Source of the DNA: Hydrogenibacillus schlegelii | GTDB taxonomy: Bacteria > Bacillota > Bacilli > Thermicanales > DSM-22653 | Direction: 5' to 3' | Assembly (NCBI RefSeq): GCF_001653195.1 | Contig: NZ_JXBB01000007.1 | Span: 1 to 60,116 of the forward strand | DNA: 60,116 nt | Part shown: one piece after another, positions 1 through 7,882 of the stretch | How positions within the stretch are numbered: position 1 is the first letter of the stretch | How the letters are laid out: each line of letters opens with the position of its first letter | The notes under the pieces: generated by a model | What the model saw: the letters and a program-made list of their open reading frames with translations, nothing else | The model's database searches: none | What the model was told of the DNA's origin: nothing | Made by a program: the position numbers and the translations under genes

Positions 1-75
1 GAGCCATCCGGTATCCCTCCTGGTGAAGTGGTTTCTTCTCCGTCTCACATTCTACCAAAGAGGGCCGGATGGCTC
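1..75. repeat. Long imperfect inverted repeat at the left edge
   Basis: Positions 1-11 (GAGCCATCCGG) are the exact reverse complement of 65-75. Inside, 15-19 pairs with 60-64 and 21-24 pairs with 54-57, giving a stem of about 20 bp around a 29-nt loop. An AT-rich stretch follows (ATTTTATG). The loop is large for an intrinsic terminator. With the AT-rich, TTTACAC-type sequence up to about 127, it looks more like the end of an insertion sequence or other repeat next to the gene at the edge. That identity is inference. Confidence 0.5.
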
Positions 76-2085
76 ATTTTATGTTACCTGGACCATCCGT
101 TTTTACACATGATACCGGACACGACTGAAACTTATTCCGATTCTCCCTTTAGCTATACGTCCACTGCGATTTTAAGCGTTGTGGATAGCAGCGGGAAAGT
201 ATTTAAGTTCAAAGCAAATGATGATAGCAATGGAAAGGCCATCGTCGAAAACAAGACAGATTATGTTCGTTCCGTCAAACTTTATGCCGGTAATGCGAAT
301 CCATTGACCTTCACCATCCCCATCACAGTAGAATCTAAGAAATCTGGAACGGGATCGCTCTACCTGAAGGTAGATCCGGTTAGCAGTCAAGATCAGTTCC
401 CGGCGACGATGGTGGAATTGGCGAAGTTTGAAGCGGCCCAAGCCACCGTGAGCGTCGTAAGCGGGTCGAAGTCCTTCGGAGACAACGGTGTCCAGCTGTC
501 GGATCCTGTCATCTTCCAAATCAGCGAGCCAGTGCCGGGTGTATTCAAAGCGAACGATCAAATTAAAATCTCACTTCCGGACGGCTTTACGTGGAATGGC
601 GTCAGCCTGGAAAATGTGCTTTTGGGTCCGAGCACATTTAGTGTAAGCGGGGACGGCAGCAAGGATATCACCATTAAGATCACAGATCCTTCAACAAGCT
701 CCACGGGTCGCTACCTCTTCACGGTTAAGGCGGGCATCAAGGTCGACTCGCAGGTGGCCCGGAAAGGGGATGTTGTCGTCGCCATCGGAGGAGCGAAACC
801 GGCGACGCTGACGATCGGTCGCTACGGCGACTATCAGGTCAACGTTTCCGGTGAACCGAACGACATCTGGGCCGCCCGCAAAGTAGAGACGGGCCAGCTG
901 GTCGGTAAGCTCGTACTCGATGAATTGCTGCCCAAGTCGTTAATCGATGGTCGCACGATTAAGGTAACGTTGCCTGACGGGGCGCAATGGGACGATTCCA
1001 TCGCTTGGTATGAGTCTTTCAACTTCCCGGCTTCCAATAAGGCGAATCTTCAATTTGAGCGTTACGAAAAGATCGGCGACGATGTGCGGGTTGCTGTATT
1101 TACAGTTACCAGCCATGCGTCCAGCGACGCGGGCAAGACCGTCATTGAAATTAAGCAGGTCAAAACCAAGCCCTCCTTCAACGGTCCCCTGACGGTTGAA
1201 GTGAGCGGCACTGCCGGTGCGAGCGGCACGGCGACCATCGCCAACGTCAAACCGATCATTACGGTCACCGTTGAAAACAAGCGTGATGTCGTAATCGGTG
1301 CGCGGAACCAGGTCATCGGGGACATCGTCGTGAAGGAAAATGTTGCCGGAGCCCTTAAGGGCGGTAAAGACCTCACCCTTAGCTCGGAAATTCTCGGCAA
1401 CATCAATTCCTTCGTCTTTGACGATGCGGGCAAGATTGAGGTCCGTTCGGGCGACATCGAGTTCCAGCCGGGTCATCCTGACACTACCAACGACGGCACT
1501 AAGTGGTATGCGAACGTAAAGCATGCGAGCACCACGCCGTCGGAGTTCATCATCAAGAACGTTGCCATCACTCTGAGCCGGGTGACGCCGGAAGGCGATC
1601 TGAAGGTTAAGCTGGGCGGACCAGCCGCATATGATTACACCGATACGCTCTCCATCTACCCGGCACGCGTCATCACGCCCGCTGACCAAACGAAAACCGT
1701 CTCCGCCAAGTTCACGATCGACAGCATGTCCTACGTCGTGAACGGCGAGACGAAGGCGATGGACGTCGCGCCGTTCATCAAGGACAACCGCACCTTCGTT
1801 CCGGTGAAGTATGTCGCCGAGGCGCTGGGTGTGAAGGAGAGCGACATCATCTGGAACCCGTACGCGAAGAGCGTGACGATCTTCAAGGGTGACCGCGTCA
1901 TCCAGATGAAGATCGGTTCCAAGACGCTCCTCGTGAACGGCGCCACGATCGAGATGGACACCGCGCCGGAGATCAAGGACGCCCGGACGGTCCTTCCGAT
2001 CGCCTGGGTCGCGAAGGCGCTCAACGTCGACTACGTCTGGAACGACGCCGAGCGCTCCGTCGAGTTCAACTACGTCGCCCGGTAA
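28..2085 (+). CDS. S-layer-like cell-surface protein with C-terminal stalk domain pair, 5'-truncated
   Basis: The frame is open from base 1, so the true start is unknown and probably lies outside the window. The first 35-40 codons run through the edge hairpin and do not look like a signal peptide, so the native N-terminus is probably lost. The middle consists of beta-rich, Thr/Ser/Val/Asp-rich repeats typical of secreted surface proteins. Codons from about nt 1710 to 2080 hold two copies of the copper-amine-oxidase N-terminal-like (stalk) module, each with a VNG...M(D)xAP(F/E)IKD.RT..P pattern. The first 600 bases are close to 50% G+C, well below the neighbours, and G+C rises along the gene. 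A terminator follows 15 bp after the stop. The product is probably a structural envelope protein; no enzyme motif is visible. Confidence 0.7.
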   Translation: MVSSPSHILPKRAGWLILCYLDHPFLHMIPDTTETYSDSPFSYTSTAILSVVDSSGKVFKFKANDDSNGKAIVENKTDYVRSVKLYAGNANPLTFTIPITVESKKSGTGSLYLKVDPVSSQDQFPATMVELAKFEAAQATVSVVSGSKSFGDNGVQLSDPVIFQISEPVPGVFKANDQIKISLPDGFTWNGVSLENVLLGPSTFSVSGDGSKDITIKITDPSTSSTGRYLFTVKAGIKVDSQVARKGDVVVAIGGAKPATLTIGRYGDYQVNVSGEPNDIWAARKVETGQLVGKLVLDELLPKSLIDGRTIKVTLPDGAQWDDSIAWYESFNFPASNKANLQFERYEKIGDDVRVAVFTVTSHASSDAGKTVIEIKQVKTKPSFNGPLTVEVSGTAGASGTATIANVKPIITVTVENKRDVVIGARNQVIGDIVVKENVAGALKGGKDLTLSSEILGNINSFVFDDAGKIEVRSGDIEFQPGHPDTTNDGTKWYANVKHASTTPSEFIIKNVAITLSRVTPEGDLKVKLGGPAAYDYTDTLSIYPARVITPADQTKTVSAKFTIDSMSYVVNGETKAMDVAPFIKDNRTFVPVKYVAEALGVKESDIIWNPYAKSVTIFKGDRVIQMKIGSKTLLVNGATIEMDTAPEIKDARTVLPIAWVAKALNVDYVWNDAERSVEFNYVAR

Positions 2086-2099
2086 TTCGGGATGGCGAA

Positions 2100-2132
2100 C
2101 CACCCCCGGTCTTGAACCGGGGGTGGTTTTTT
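2100..2132 (+). terminator. Intrinsic terminator of the surface-protein gene
   Basis: An 11-bp perfect stem (2100-2110 with 2116-2126), a 5-nt loop and six T (2127-2132) lie 15 bp past the stop codon. Confidence 0.92.
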
Positions 2133-2141
2133 GTGTATAGT
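2112..2141 (+). promoter_or_regulatory. Sigma-A-type promoter of the efflux cluster
   Basis: TTGAAC (2112-2117) and TATAGT (2136-2141) are 18 bp apart. The -35 lies inside the upstream terminator hairpin. The predicted start near 2148 sits just before the palindrome at 2156-2175. Confidence 0.6.
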
Positions 2142-2155
2142 AGCCGTGTCGGCAG

Positions 2156-2175
2156 CTGACCGGACGTCCGGTCAG
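2156..2175. promoter_or_regulatory. 20-bp perfect palindrome, probable TetR-family operator
   Basis: CTGACCGGACGTCCGGTCAG is its own reverse complement. It lies about 10 bp after the predicted transcription start and upstream of the adaptor gene. A TetR regulator is encoded in the same cluster (6932-7672), so autorepression of the efflux cluster is the natural reading. The pairing of this regulator with this site is inference. Confidence 0.7.
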
Positions 2176-2237
2176 TCCCGGCAGACAGGGTGAGTCGGAT
2201 GAGACCAAGACTTCGCAGGGAGAGCGAGGCGCGGAAG

Positions 2238-3599
2238 ATGGAAGAACGTCGTTCGATGACGTCGCGCCAGAAGAGCGCCTGGCGGTCGCTGGCTCTGGTG
2301 ACGCTCGTTCCGGCGCTCCTCATCGGCTGTCAGCGGGCAGAAACGGCTTCGGCGCCGGCTGAACTCGAACCGCCGACGGTCGTCGTGGCCGAAACGAAGG
2401 AAGGGACGCTCGAGACGGGCCTGACGCTGACGGGGAAGGTCAAAGGCTCGGTCGAGCTTATGCTCCTTCCGAAGGCGTCCGGCCGGGTGGCCCGCGTCGC
2501 CGTCGCCGTCGGAGATCCGGTCAAGGCGGGCGCTCTCATCGTCGAACTCGACGCCTCCGACGTGGAGGCCCAGATCCGCCAGGCGGAAGCGGCGGTCAGA
2601 GCCGCCGAAGCGGGGAAGGAAAGCGCCGAGGCGCAGGCGGAGGCTCAGATCGCTCAGGCCCGTCAGGCGGTCCTCCAGGCGGAAGAAGGCGTCAAGCAGG
2701 CGGAAAAAAGTCTCGCCGCCGCCCAGTACGCCCGCGACCTTGCTGCAAAGAACGTCGAGCGGGTGACGAAGCTCAAAGATGCCGGTCTGGCCACCGACGT
2801 CGAGCTCGAGCAGGCCGAACAGCAGAAGAAGCAGGCGGAAGCGGCGCTTCAGCAGGCGGAGTCGGCCCGCGACAATGCCGCCCAGGCGCTCGAAGTCGCT
2901 AAGCTGAATCTCCAGATCGCCGAACAGCGCCTCGGCGCCAAAGCCGCCTCCGCCCAGTTGGAACAGGCGCGGGCAGGCCTCCAGGCGGCGCTGCACCAGC
3001 GGGAAAACCTGCGCATCACCGCCCCCGTCGGCGGCGTCGTCGCGAGCCTTCCGGTCGCCGTCGGCGACCTCGTTTCGCCGCAGGTGGCGGTGGCGACGAT
3101 CGTCAACATGCGGCCGGCCCGCGTCGTCGTCGACGTGCCGGAGCAGGCGCTGGACGCCGTCGCCGTCGGCCAGGCGGTCACGGTGTCCGTCGGCGACCGG
3201 ACCGTCCCCGGCACGGTCAAGGTAAAGGACCTCACGCCGAACCCGCAGACGCGCTCCTACCGCGTCGAGGTGGAAGTGCCGAACGACGACGGCGCCCTCG
3301 TCTCCGGTCAGTCGGCGACCGTCGTCTTCCCGCCGGAAGGCGCCCCGACCGTCCTCCTCGTCCCGGCGGACGCCGTCCTTCCATCGAAGGACACCGGGAA
3401 AGGGACCGTCTTCGTCTATGAAGACGGCGTGGTTCACGAGCGGACGGTCGAGCTCGGCCGGGAGACAAAGTCGTTTGTCGAGATTCGCGCAGGCCTCAAA
3501 GCCGGGGAGAAGGTCGTCGTCAAGGGGCAGTATCTACTCAGAGACGGCGACCGCGTCCGCCTGACGGACGAGGGGACGAGCGGAAAGCCGGCCCCCTGA
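2238..3599 (+). CDS. RND efflux membrane-fusion (adaptor) lipoprotein
   Basis: Periplasmic-adaptor family protein that links an RND pump to its exit path. A lipoprotein signal ends in a lipobox (LLIGC, Cys31). A biotinyl/lipoyl-like half motif lies near residues 70-105, a long Ala/Gln/Glu-rich coiled-coil hairpin at about 105-265, the second lipoyl half (ITAPVGGVV...GD.V) at about 268-300, then a beta-barrel and C-terminal domain. ATG 2238 is chosen because GAGG lies 8 bp upstream; GTG 2190, ATG 2199 and ATG 2256 are in-frame alternatives. It is first in the cluster, followed by the RND pump after 149 bp and by a TolC-like protein further on. The first residue after cleavage would be the lipidated Cys, tethering it to the outer face of the membrane. 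Confidence 0.9.
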   Translation: MEERRSMTSRQKSAWRSLALVTLVPALLIGCQRAETASAPAELEPPTVVVAETKEGTLETGLTLTGKVKGSVELMLLPKASGRVARVAVAVGDPVKAGALIVELDASDVEAQIRQAEAAVRAAEAGKESAEAQAEAQIAQARQAVLQAEEGVKQAEKSLAAAQYARDLAAKNVERVTKLKDAGLATDVELEQAEQQKKQAEAALQQAESARDNAAQALEVAKLNLQIAEQRLGAKAASAQLEQARAGLQAALHQRENLRITAPVGGVVASLPVAVGDLVSPQVAVATIVNMRPARVVVDVPEQALDAVAVGQAVTVSVGDRTVPGTVKVKDLTPNPQTRSYRVEVEVPNDDGALVSGQSATVVFPPEGAPTVLLVPADAVLPSKDTGKGTVFVYEDGVVHERTVELGRETKSFVEIRAGLKAGEKVVVKGQYLLRDGDRVRLTDEGTSGKPAP

Positions 3600-3748
3600 T
3601 CGCCGTCCGTCGGTCCTCCCCTTGAGATGAAGGCGTTGATGGAAAAGCGAAAAGCGGCCCTGCCGAGTCAGGGACAATACGGGGTGCGGAATGCCGTCTG
3701 AACGCCTTCGCACGGGCATGATCACGCCGGAAGAAAGGGGCCAGGAGG

Positions 3749-6700
3749 GTGAACGTCGTCGACTTTTCCGTCCGGCGACCTGTCTTCATCACCATGGTCA
3801 TCGTCGGGATGCTCCTCGTCGGCCTCTTCTTCCTGCCGAAGCTTCCCGTCGACCTTTTTCCGAAGCTCGACCTTCCGATCGCCGTCGTCGTGACGTCGTA
3901 CCCCGGCGCCTCGCCGGAGGAAATCGAAAACCGCATCACCCGCCCGATCGAAAACGCCGTCGGCACCGTAAGCCGCGTCTCGAAGGTCGAATCCCAGTCC
4001 CAGACCGGCTCCTCCCTCGTCCTCGTCCGCTTCGAGTGGGGGACGAACATGGACAAGGCGGCCCTCGACCTCGCCCGGCAGGTCGACCGCGTCAGCGGAT
4101 TCCTTCCGGACGATGCCGGCCGGCCCCTCGTCCTCACGATCGACCCGACGGAGCAGCCGATCCTCCTCATCGGATTAAGCGGCGACCGACCCCTCGCCGA
4201 GCTCCAGAGCCTGGCGGAAGACGTCGTCGAGCCGGCCCTGCGGAAGCTCGACGGCGTCGCCTCCGTCGGCATCGCCGGCGGCGAAAAGACGGAGATCCGC
4301 GTCGAGCTCGACCCGGACCGGCTCGCCGTCTACGGCCTGTCGCCGGCCGCAATCGCCCAGGCGATCGGGCAGGCCGGCTTCCTCGCCACCGCCGGCGGCG
4401 TCGAGTCGGGCGACCGGAAGCTCGCCGTCCGCTTCGACGCCGAGCTCAAGGACGAAGCCGACGTCCGGGCGATCCGGGTGCCCCTTCCCGGGGGCGGCGC
4501 CGTCGCCATCGGCGATCTCGGCGCCGTCCGGAGGGCCCCCGCCGAGGCGACCCAGCTCGCGACGCTGAACGGAAAGCCCTTTTTGCAGCTGAGCGTCCTG
4601 AAGTCGTCTGGCGGGAACACCGTCCGCGTCTCCGCCGCCGTGCACCGGGAGCTCGAGCGGCTTCACGAAAAGCTCCCTCCGGGGACGGAACTCACCGTCA
4701 TCTACGACGCGGCGACCTTCATCAACCGCTCGATCCAGAACGTCGTCGAGCACGGCCTCCTCGGCGGGCTCATCGCCATGGCGGTCCTCTACGCCTTCCT
4801 CGGGAGCGTCCGCACAACCCTCATCGTCGGGACGATGCTGCCCGTTTCGGTCATCGCCACCTTCACCCTGATGGCCGTCACCGATCAGTCGATCAACCTC
4901 CTCACCCTCGGCGGGCTCCTCATCGGCATGGGTTCCCTCGTCGACTTCGCCATCGTCGTCATCGAAAGCATCCACCGCCACCGGCTGCGGGGGGCGGCCC
5001 CCGAGGAAGCGGCGTCCGTCGGGGCGAAGGAGGTCGCCGCCGCCGTCACCGCCTCGGCCCTCGCCCAGACGTCGGTCTTCGTGCCGATGCTGTTTGCCGC
5101 CGGCCTGGCGAAGGAACTGTTCGGGCCGATGGCGCTCGCCGTCATCTTCTCCCACGTCGCCGCCTGGTTCGGGGCGGTCACCTTCGTGCCGATGCTCGCC
5201 GCCCGCTTTCTGCCGCCGGCGCCGGTCGGCGAAGCGGGTCCGGCGGGGTCGGACGGGCGCCGGGGCTTCCTCACCGCGCTCCGGCATCCGGTGCGGACGT
5301 TCCAGGGGGCGATCGCCTCCCTCGAGCGGGGCTACCGGCGGCTTCTCGGCTGGTCGCTTCGCCACCGCCTGGTCGTGATCGGCCTTTCCTTCGCTTTATT
5401 CATCGCCGCCCTCGCCCTCGTGCCCCTCATCGGGAGCGAATTCATCCCCCGGGCGGACGAAGGGATGGCGACGGTGAGCGTCGAACTGCCGCCGGCCACC
5501 ACCCTCGAGGCGACGGCCGCCGCCGTCCGGACGATCGAAGCGATCCTCCTTCGGCAGCCGGAAGTGGACACCGTGGCAAGCCTCATCGGCGCCGGTTCCC
5601 AGTCCCAGATCACCGGCATCACCCAGACGAACACCGCGACGCTCTTCGTCAACATGAAGCCCCGGTCGGAGCGGACGCGGACGACGCAGCAGGTGATGAA
5701 CGCCGTGCTGAAGGAGGCGCGCCGCCTCCCGGGCGTCACCGTGTCGGCGGACACGCAGATGACGATGGCCGGCTCCACCGGGGTGCAGGTCAATCTCTCC
5801 GGCCGCGACCCGCGCCTCCTCGGCGAGGTCGCCGATCGGCTCGAGGAGCGCCTCGCCGCTCTCCCCGGCGTGGCGAGCGTGACGAGCAGCGTCCAGGCGT
5901 CCCGGCCGGAGGCGGCCGTCGTCATCGACCGGGCGCGGGCCGTCCAGGCCGGCGTCTCGCCGCAGGAGATCCTGACGGCCGTCCAGGTCGCCTTCGGCGG
6001 AAAGAAGGTCGCCGTCGCCCGGGACGGGAAGGACGAGACCGACATCCGCCTCACCTTCCCCGACGGCTGGGCGACGAAAGATCTGGAGCGGCTCCGGACC
6101 TTCACCTTCCGGGCGGCGTCGGGGGCGGTCATCGCCCTCGGCGACGTCGCCCGGGTGGACGCCGAAGGGGCGCCGACGGCGATCACCCGAAGCGACGGCC
6201 AGCGGCAGGCGCGCCTGACGATCACCCCCTCCGGCGTGCGGCCCCTCGGGGAGCTTTTGCAGGACGTTCGCCGGACGCTGGAGGGGGCGAAGTTCCCCGA
6301 AGGGGTGACCTGGTCCCTCGGTGGGGAGGCAGAGCAGCTCGCGGAGTCGTTTGCCTCCCTGACCCAGGCGATGCTGCTTGCGATCCTTCTCATCTACATG
6401 ATCATGGCGGCGCAGTTTGAATCGTTTTTCCAGCCGTTCGTCATCATGTTCAGCCTGCCGCCGACCTTCGTCGGCGCCTTCGTCGGCCTCTGGACCCACC
6501 GGGAGCCCCTCAGCGTGACGGCGTTCATCGGGCTCATCATGGTGATCGGCCTCGTCATGAACAATGCCATCGTCCTCGTCGACTATGCGAACCGCCTCCG
6601 CCGGGACGGCCGGACGGTCGAGGCGGCCCTTTTGGAGGCCGGTCCGGTGCGCCTTCGGCCGATTCTCATGACGATGCTCGCGACAAACCTCGTCCTCGTC

Positions 6701-6910
6701 CCCTTCGCCTACTTCGGCGGTGAGTCGTCGGAGTCGCTCCGGCCGCTCGCGCTCGTCGTCATCTACGGGCTCCTCTTTTCCACCCTCGTGACGCTCGTCC
6801 TCATCCCGGCGGTGCTGAGCCTCACCCACGATCTGTTCGCCCGCTTCGGGCGCCGCTTCCGCCAGCGGACGGCCGGCCCCTCCCACAACCTGCCGCCCCT
6901 TGATGCGTAA
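3749..6910 (+). CDS. RND-superfamily efflux pump (AcrB/SwrC-like)
   Basis: Proton-driven resistance-nodulation-division transporter of 1053 residues, the usual length. TM1 is at residues 11-31 (RRPVFITMVIVGMLLVG), followed by a large extracytoplasmic loop, then TM2-6. A second internally repeated half starts with TM7 near 540-562, and the last TM group is near 870-1020. The TM4 proton-relay region reads LVDFAIVVIE: Asp399 is kept, but the second Asp of the usual VDD pair is Phe. GTG 3749 follows a strong CAGGAGG. In Firmicutes the best-known relative is SwrC, which works without an outer-membrane channel; here a TolC-like gene lies in the same cluster. Substrate unknown. Confidence 0.92.
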   Translation: MNVVDFSVRRPVFITMVIVGMLLVGLFFLPKLPVDLFPKLDLPIAVVVTSYPGASPEEIENRITRPIENAVGTVSRVSKVESQSQTGSSLVLVRFEWGTNMDKAALDLARQVDRVSGFLPDDAGRPLVLTIDPTEQPILLIGLSGDRPLAELQSLAEDVVEPALRKLDGVASVGIAGGEKTEIRVELDPDRLAVYGLSPAAIAQAIGQAGFLATAGGVESGDRKLAVRFDAELKDEADVRAIRVPLPGGGAVAIGDLGAVRRAPAEATQLATLNGKPFLQLSVLKSSGGNTVRVSAAVHRELERLHEKLPPGTELTVIYDAATFINRSIQNVVEHGLLGGLIAMAVLYAFLGSVRTTLIVGTMLPVSVIATFTLMAVTDQSINLLTLGGLLIGMGSLVDFAIVVIESIHRHRLRGAAPEEAASVGAKEVAAAVTASALAQTSVFVPMLFAAGLAKELFGPMALAVIFSHVAAWFGAVTFVPMLAARFLPPAPVGEAGPAGSDGRRGFLTALRHPVRTFQGAIASLERGYRRLLGWSLRHRLVVIGLSFALFIAALALVPLIGSEFIPRADEGMATVSVELPPATTLEATAAAVRTIEAILLRQPEVDTVASLIGAGSQSQITGITQTNTATLFVNMKPRSERTRTTQQVMNAVLKEARRLPGVTVSADTQMTMAGSTGVQVNLSGRDPRLLGEVADRLEERLAALPGVASVTSSVQASRPEAAVVIDRARAVQAGVSPQEILTAVQVAFGGKKVAVARDGKDETDIRLTFPDGWATKDLERLRTFTFRAASGAVIALGDVARVDAEGAPTAITRSDGQRQARLTITPSGVRPLGELLQDVRRTLEGAKFPEGVTWSLGGEAEQLAESFASLTQAMLLAILLIYMIMAAQFESFFQPFVIMFSLPPTFVGAFVGLWTHREPLSVTAFIGLIMVIGLVMNNAIVLVDYANRLRRDGRTVEAALLEAGPVRLRPILMTMLATNLVLVPFAYFGGESSESLRPLALVVIYGLLFSTLVTLVLIPAVLSLTHDLFARFGRRFRQRTAGPSHNLPPLDA

Positions 6911-6931
6911 AACCGGGAGGAAGGAAGAACC

Positions 6932-7672
6932 ATGGAACGCGCGACGGATCGGGACGCCGAATACGGGGGAAAGCGAGAGGCGATCCTCGAGGCCGCTTAC
7001 CGGGTGTTCTCCGAATTCGGCTACGCCCGAACGAAGATCGAGGCGATCGCCGAGCGGGCCGTCGTCGGCAAGGGGACGATTTACCTCTATTTTTCCGGCA
7101 AGGACGACGTCTTCCGGCAGATGGTGATGACCTTCGTCGGTCGCCACCTCGACGCCCTCCTCGCCCGGCTGGAGGGGCCCGGGTCGGCCGGCGAGCGCCT
7201 GCTATCGATGGTCGAGGCCCATCTCGCGCTCTGGGCCGACCGGCCGCCGCCGTTCAGCTGGCACCGGCGGGACTTCGGCTTTGCCGACGATGGGCTTCGG
7301 GCGTGGCTGAAGGAGGCGAAGCGGCGCTTCCTGGAGCGGCTTACGGCGACGATCGCGGCGGGGATTGAACGCGGCGAGTTCCGGCCGGTCGACGCCCGGA
7401 TTGCCGCGGGGTGGGTGTTTGCCGCCCTCGGGGCGGCGCTCATGGAAGAGGTCGCCGAAGGGCCAGCCGTCGAAGAGCGCCGGCAGGCGCTCCTCGATCT
7501 CATCCGCTTCGGTCTGTGGCGCGCTCCGGCGCAGGACGCCGGAGCGCCGGAGCGGGCGTCGGCGGGCACGGGACCGACCGGTTCCGCCGAATTGCCGCCG
7601 GACGGGCCGGCGGGATCCGCGGCCGATCCGGCCGATCGGCCCGCGGCGGAAAAACCCCGCGACGAGGGCTGA
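6932..7672 (+). CDS. TetR/AcrR-family transcriptional regulator
   Basis: The N-terminal TetR helix-turn-helix lies at about residues 12-58 (AILEAAYRVFSEFGY...IAERAVVGKGTIYLYF..KD), the classic AcrR/TetR pattern. A ligand-binding helical domain follows, and a Pro/Ala-rich disordered tail covers the last 45 residues. GGAGGAAGG lies just before ATG 6932, 21 bp after the pump gene, so it is probably co-transcribed. The 20-bp palindrome ahead of the cluster is its likely operator, giving an autoregulated efflux operon induced by a pump substrate (inference). Confidence 0.9.
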   Translation: MERATDRDAEYGGKREAILEAAYRVFSEFGYARTKIEAIAERAVVGKGTIYLYFSGKDDVFRQMVMTFVGRHLDALLARLEGPGSAGERLLSMVEAHLALWADRPPPFSWHRRDFGFADDGLRAWLKEAKRRFLERLTATIAAGIERGEFRPVDARIAAGWVFAALGAALMEEVAEGPAVEERRQALLDLIRFGLWRAPAQDAGAPERASAGTGPTGSAELPPDGPAGSAADPADRPAAEKPRDEG

Positions 7673-7882
7673 AGCGCGGCCGCGGATCGGGGCCGAAGGT
7701 GCCGGCGAACGCGAAGATGCCGCCGAACGACTTCCGGCAAGGCGGCCGGACCTCGCGCTTAAGCGCTTCGGGGAACTGGCGCTTCCGGGAACCGGAGTCG
7801 ATGTCGCCGGTTGGGCCGTCCGGGCCCGGACCGGATCGGTCATGCAACGAGAGATCGCCGCTGGCGAAGGGAGCGGAGAACG
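7673..7882. other. Spacer with no clear gene
   Basis: 210 bp of G+C-rich sequence between the regulator and the TolC-like gene. No terminator and no convincing promoter were seen, so read-through is possible. Confidence 0.5.

Noticed and set aside
3691-6420. Long +1-frame open reading frame across the RND pump gene (909 codons, Arg/Pro-rich)
   Set aside because: Shadow of the pump frame produced by high G+C; no family motifs, and the overlapping frame has a full RND protein.
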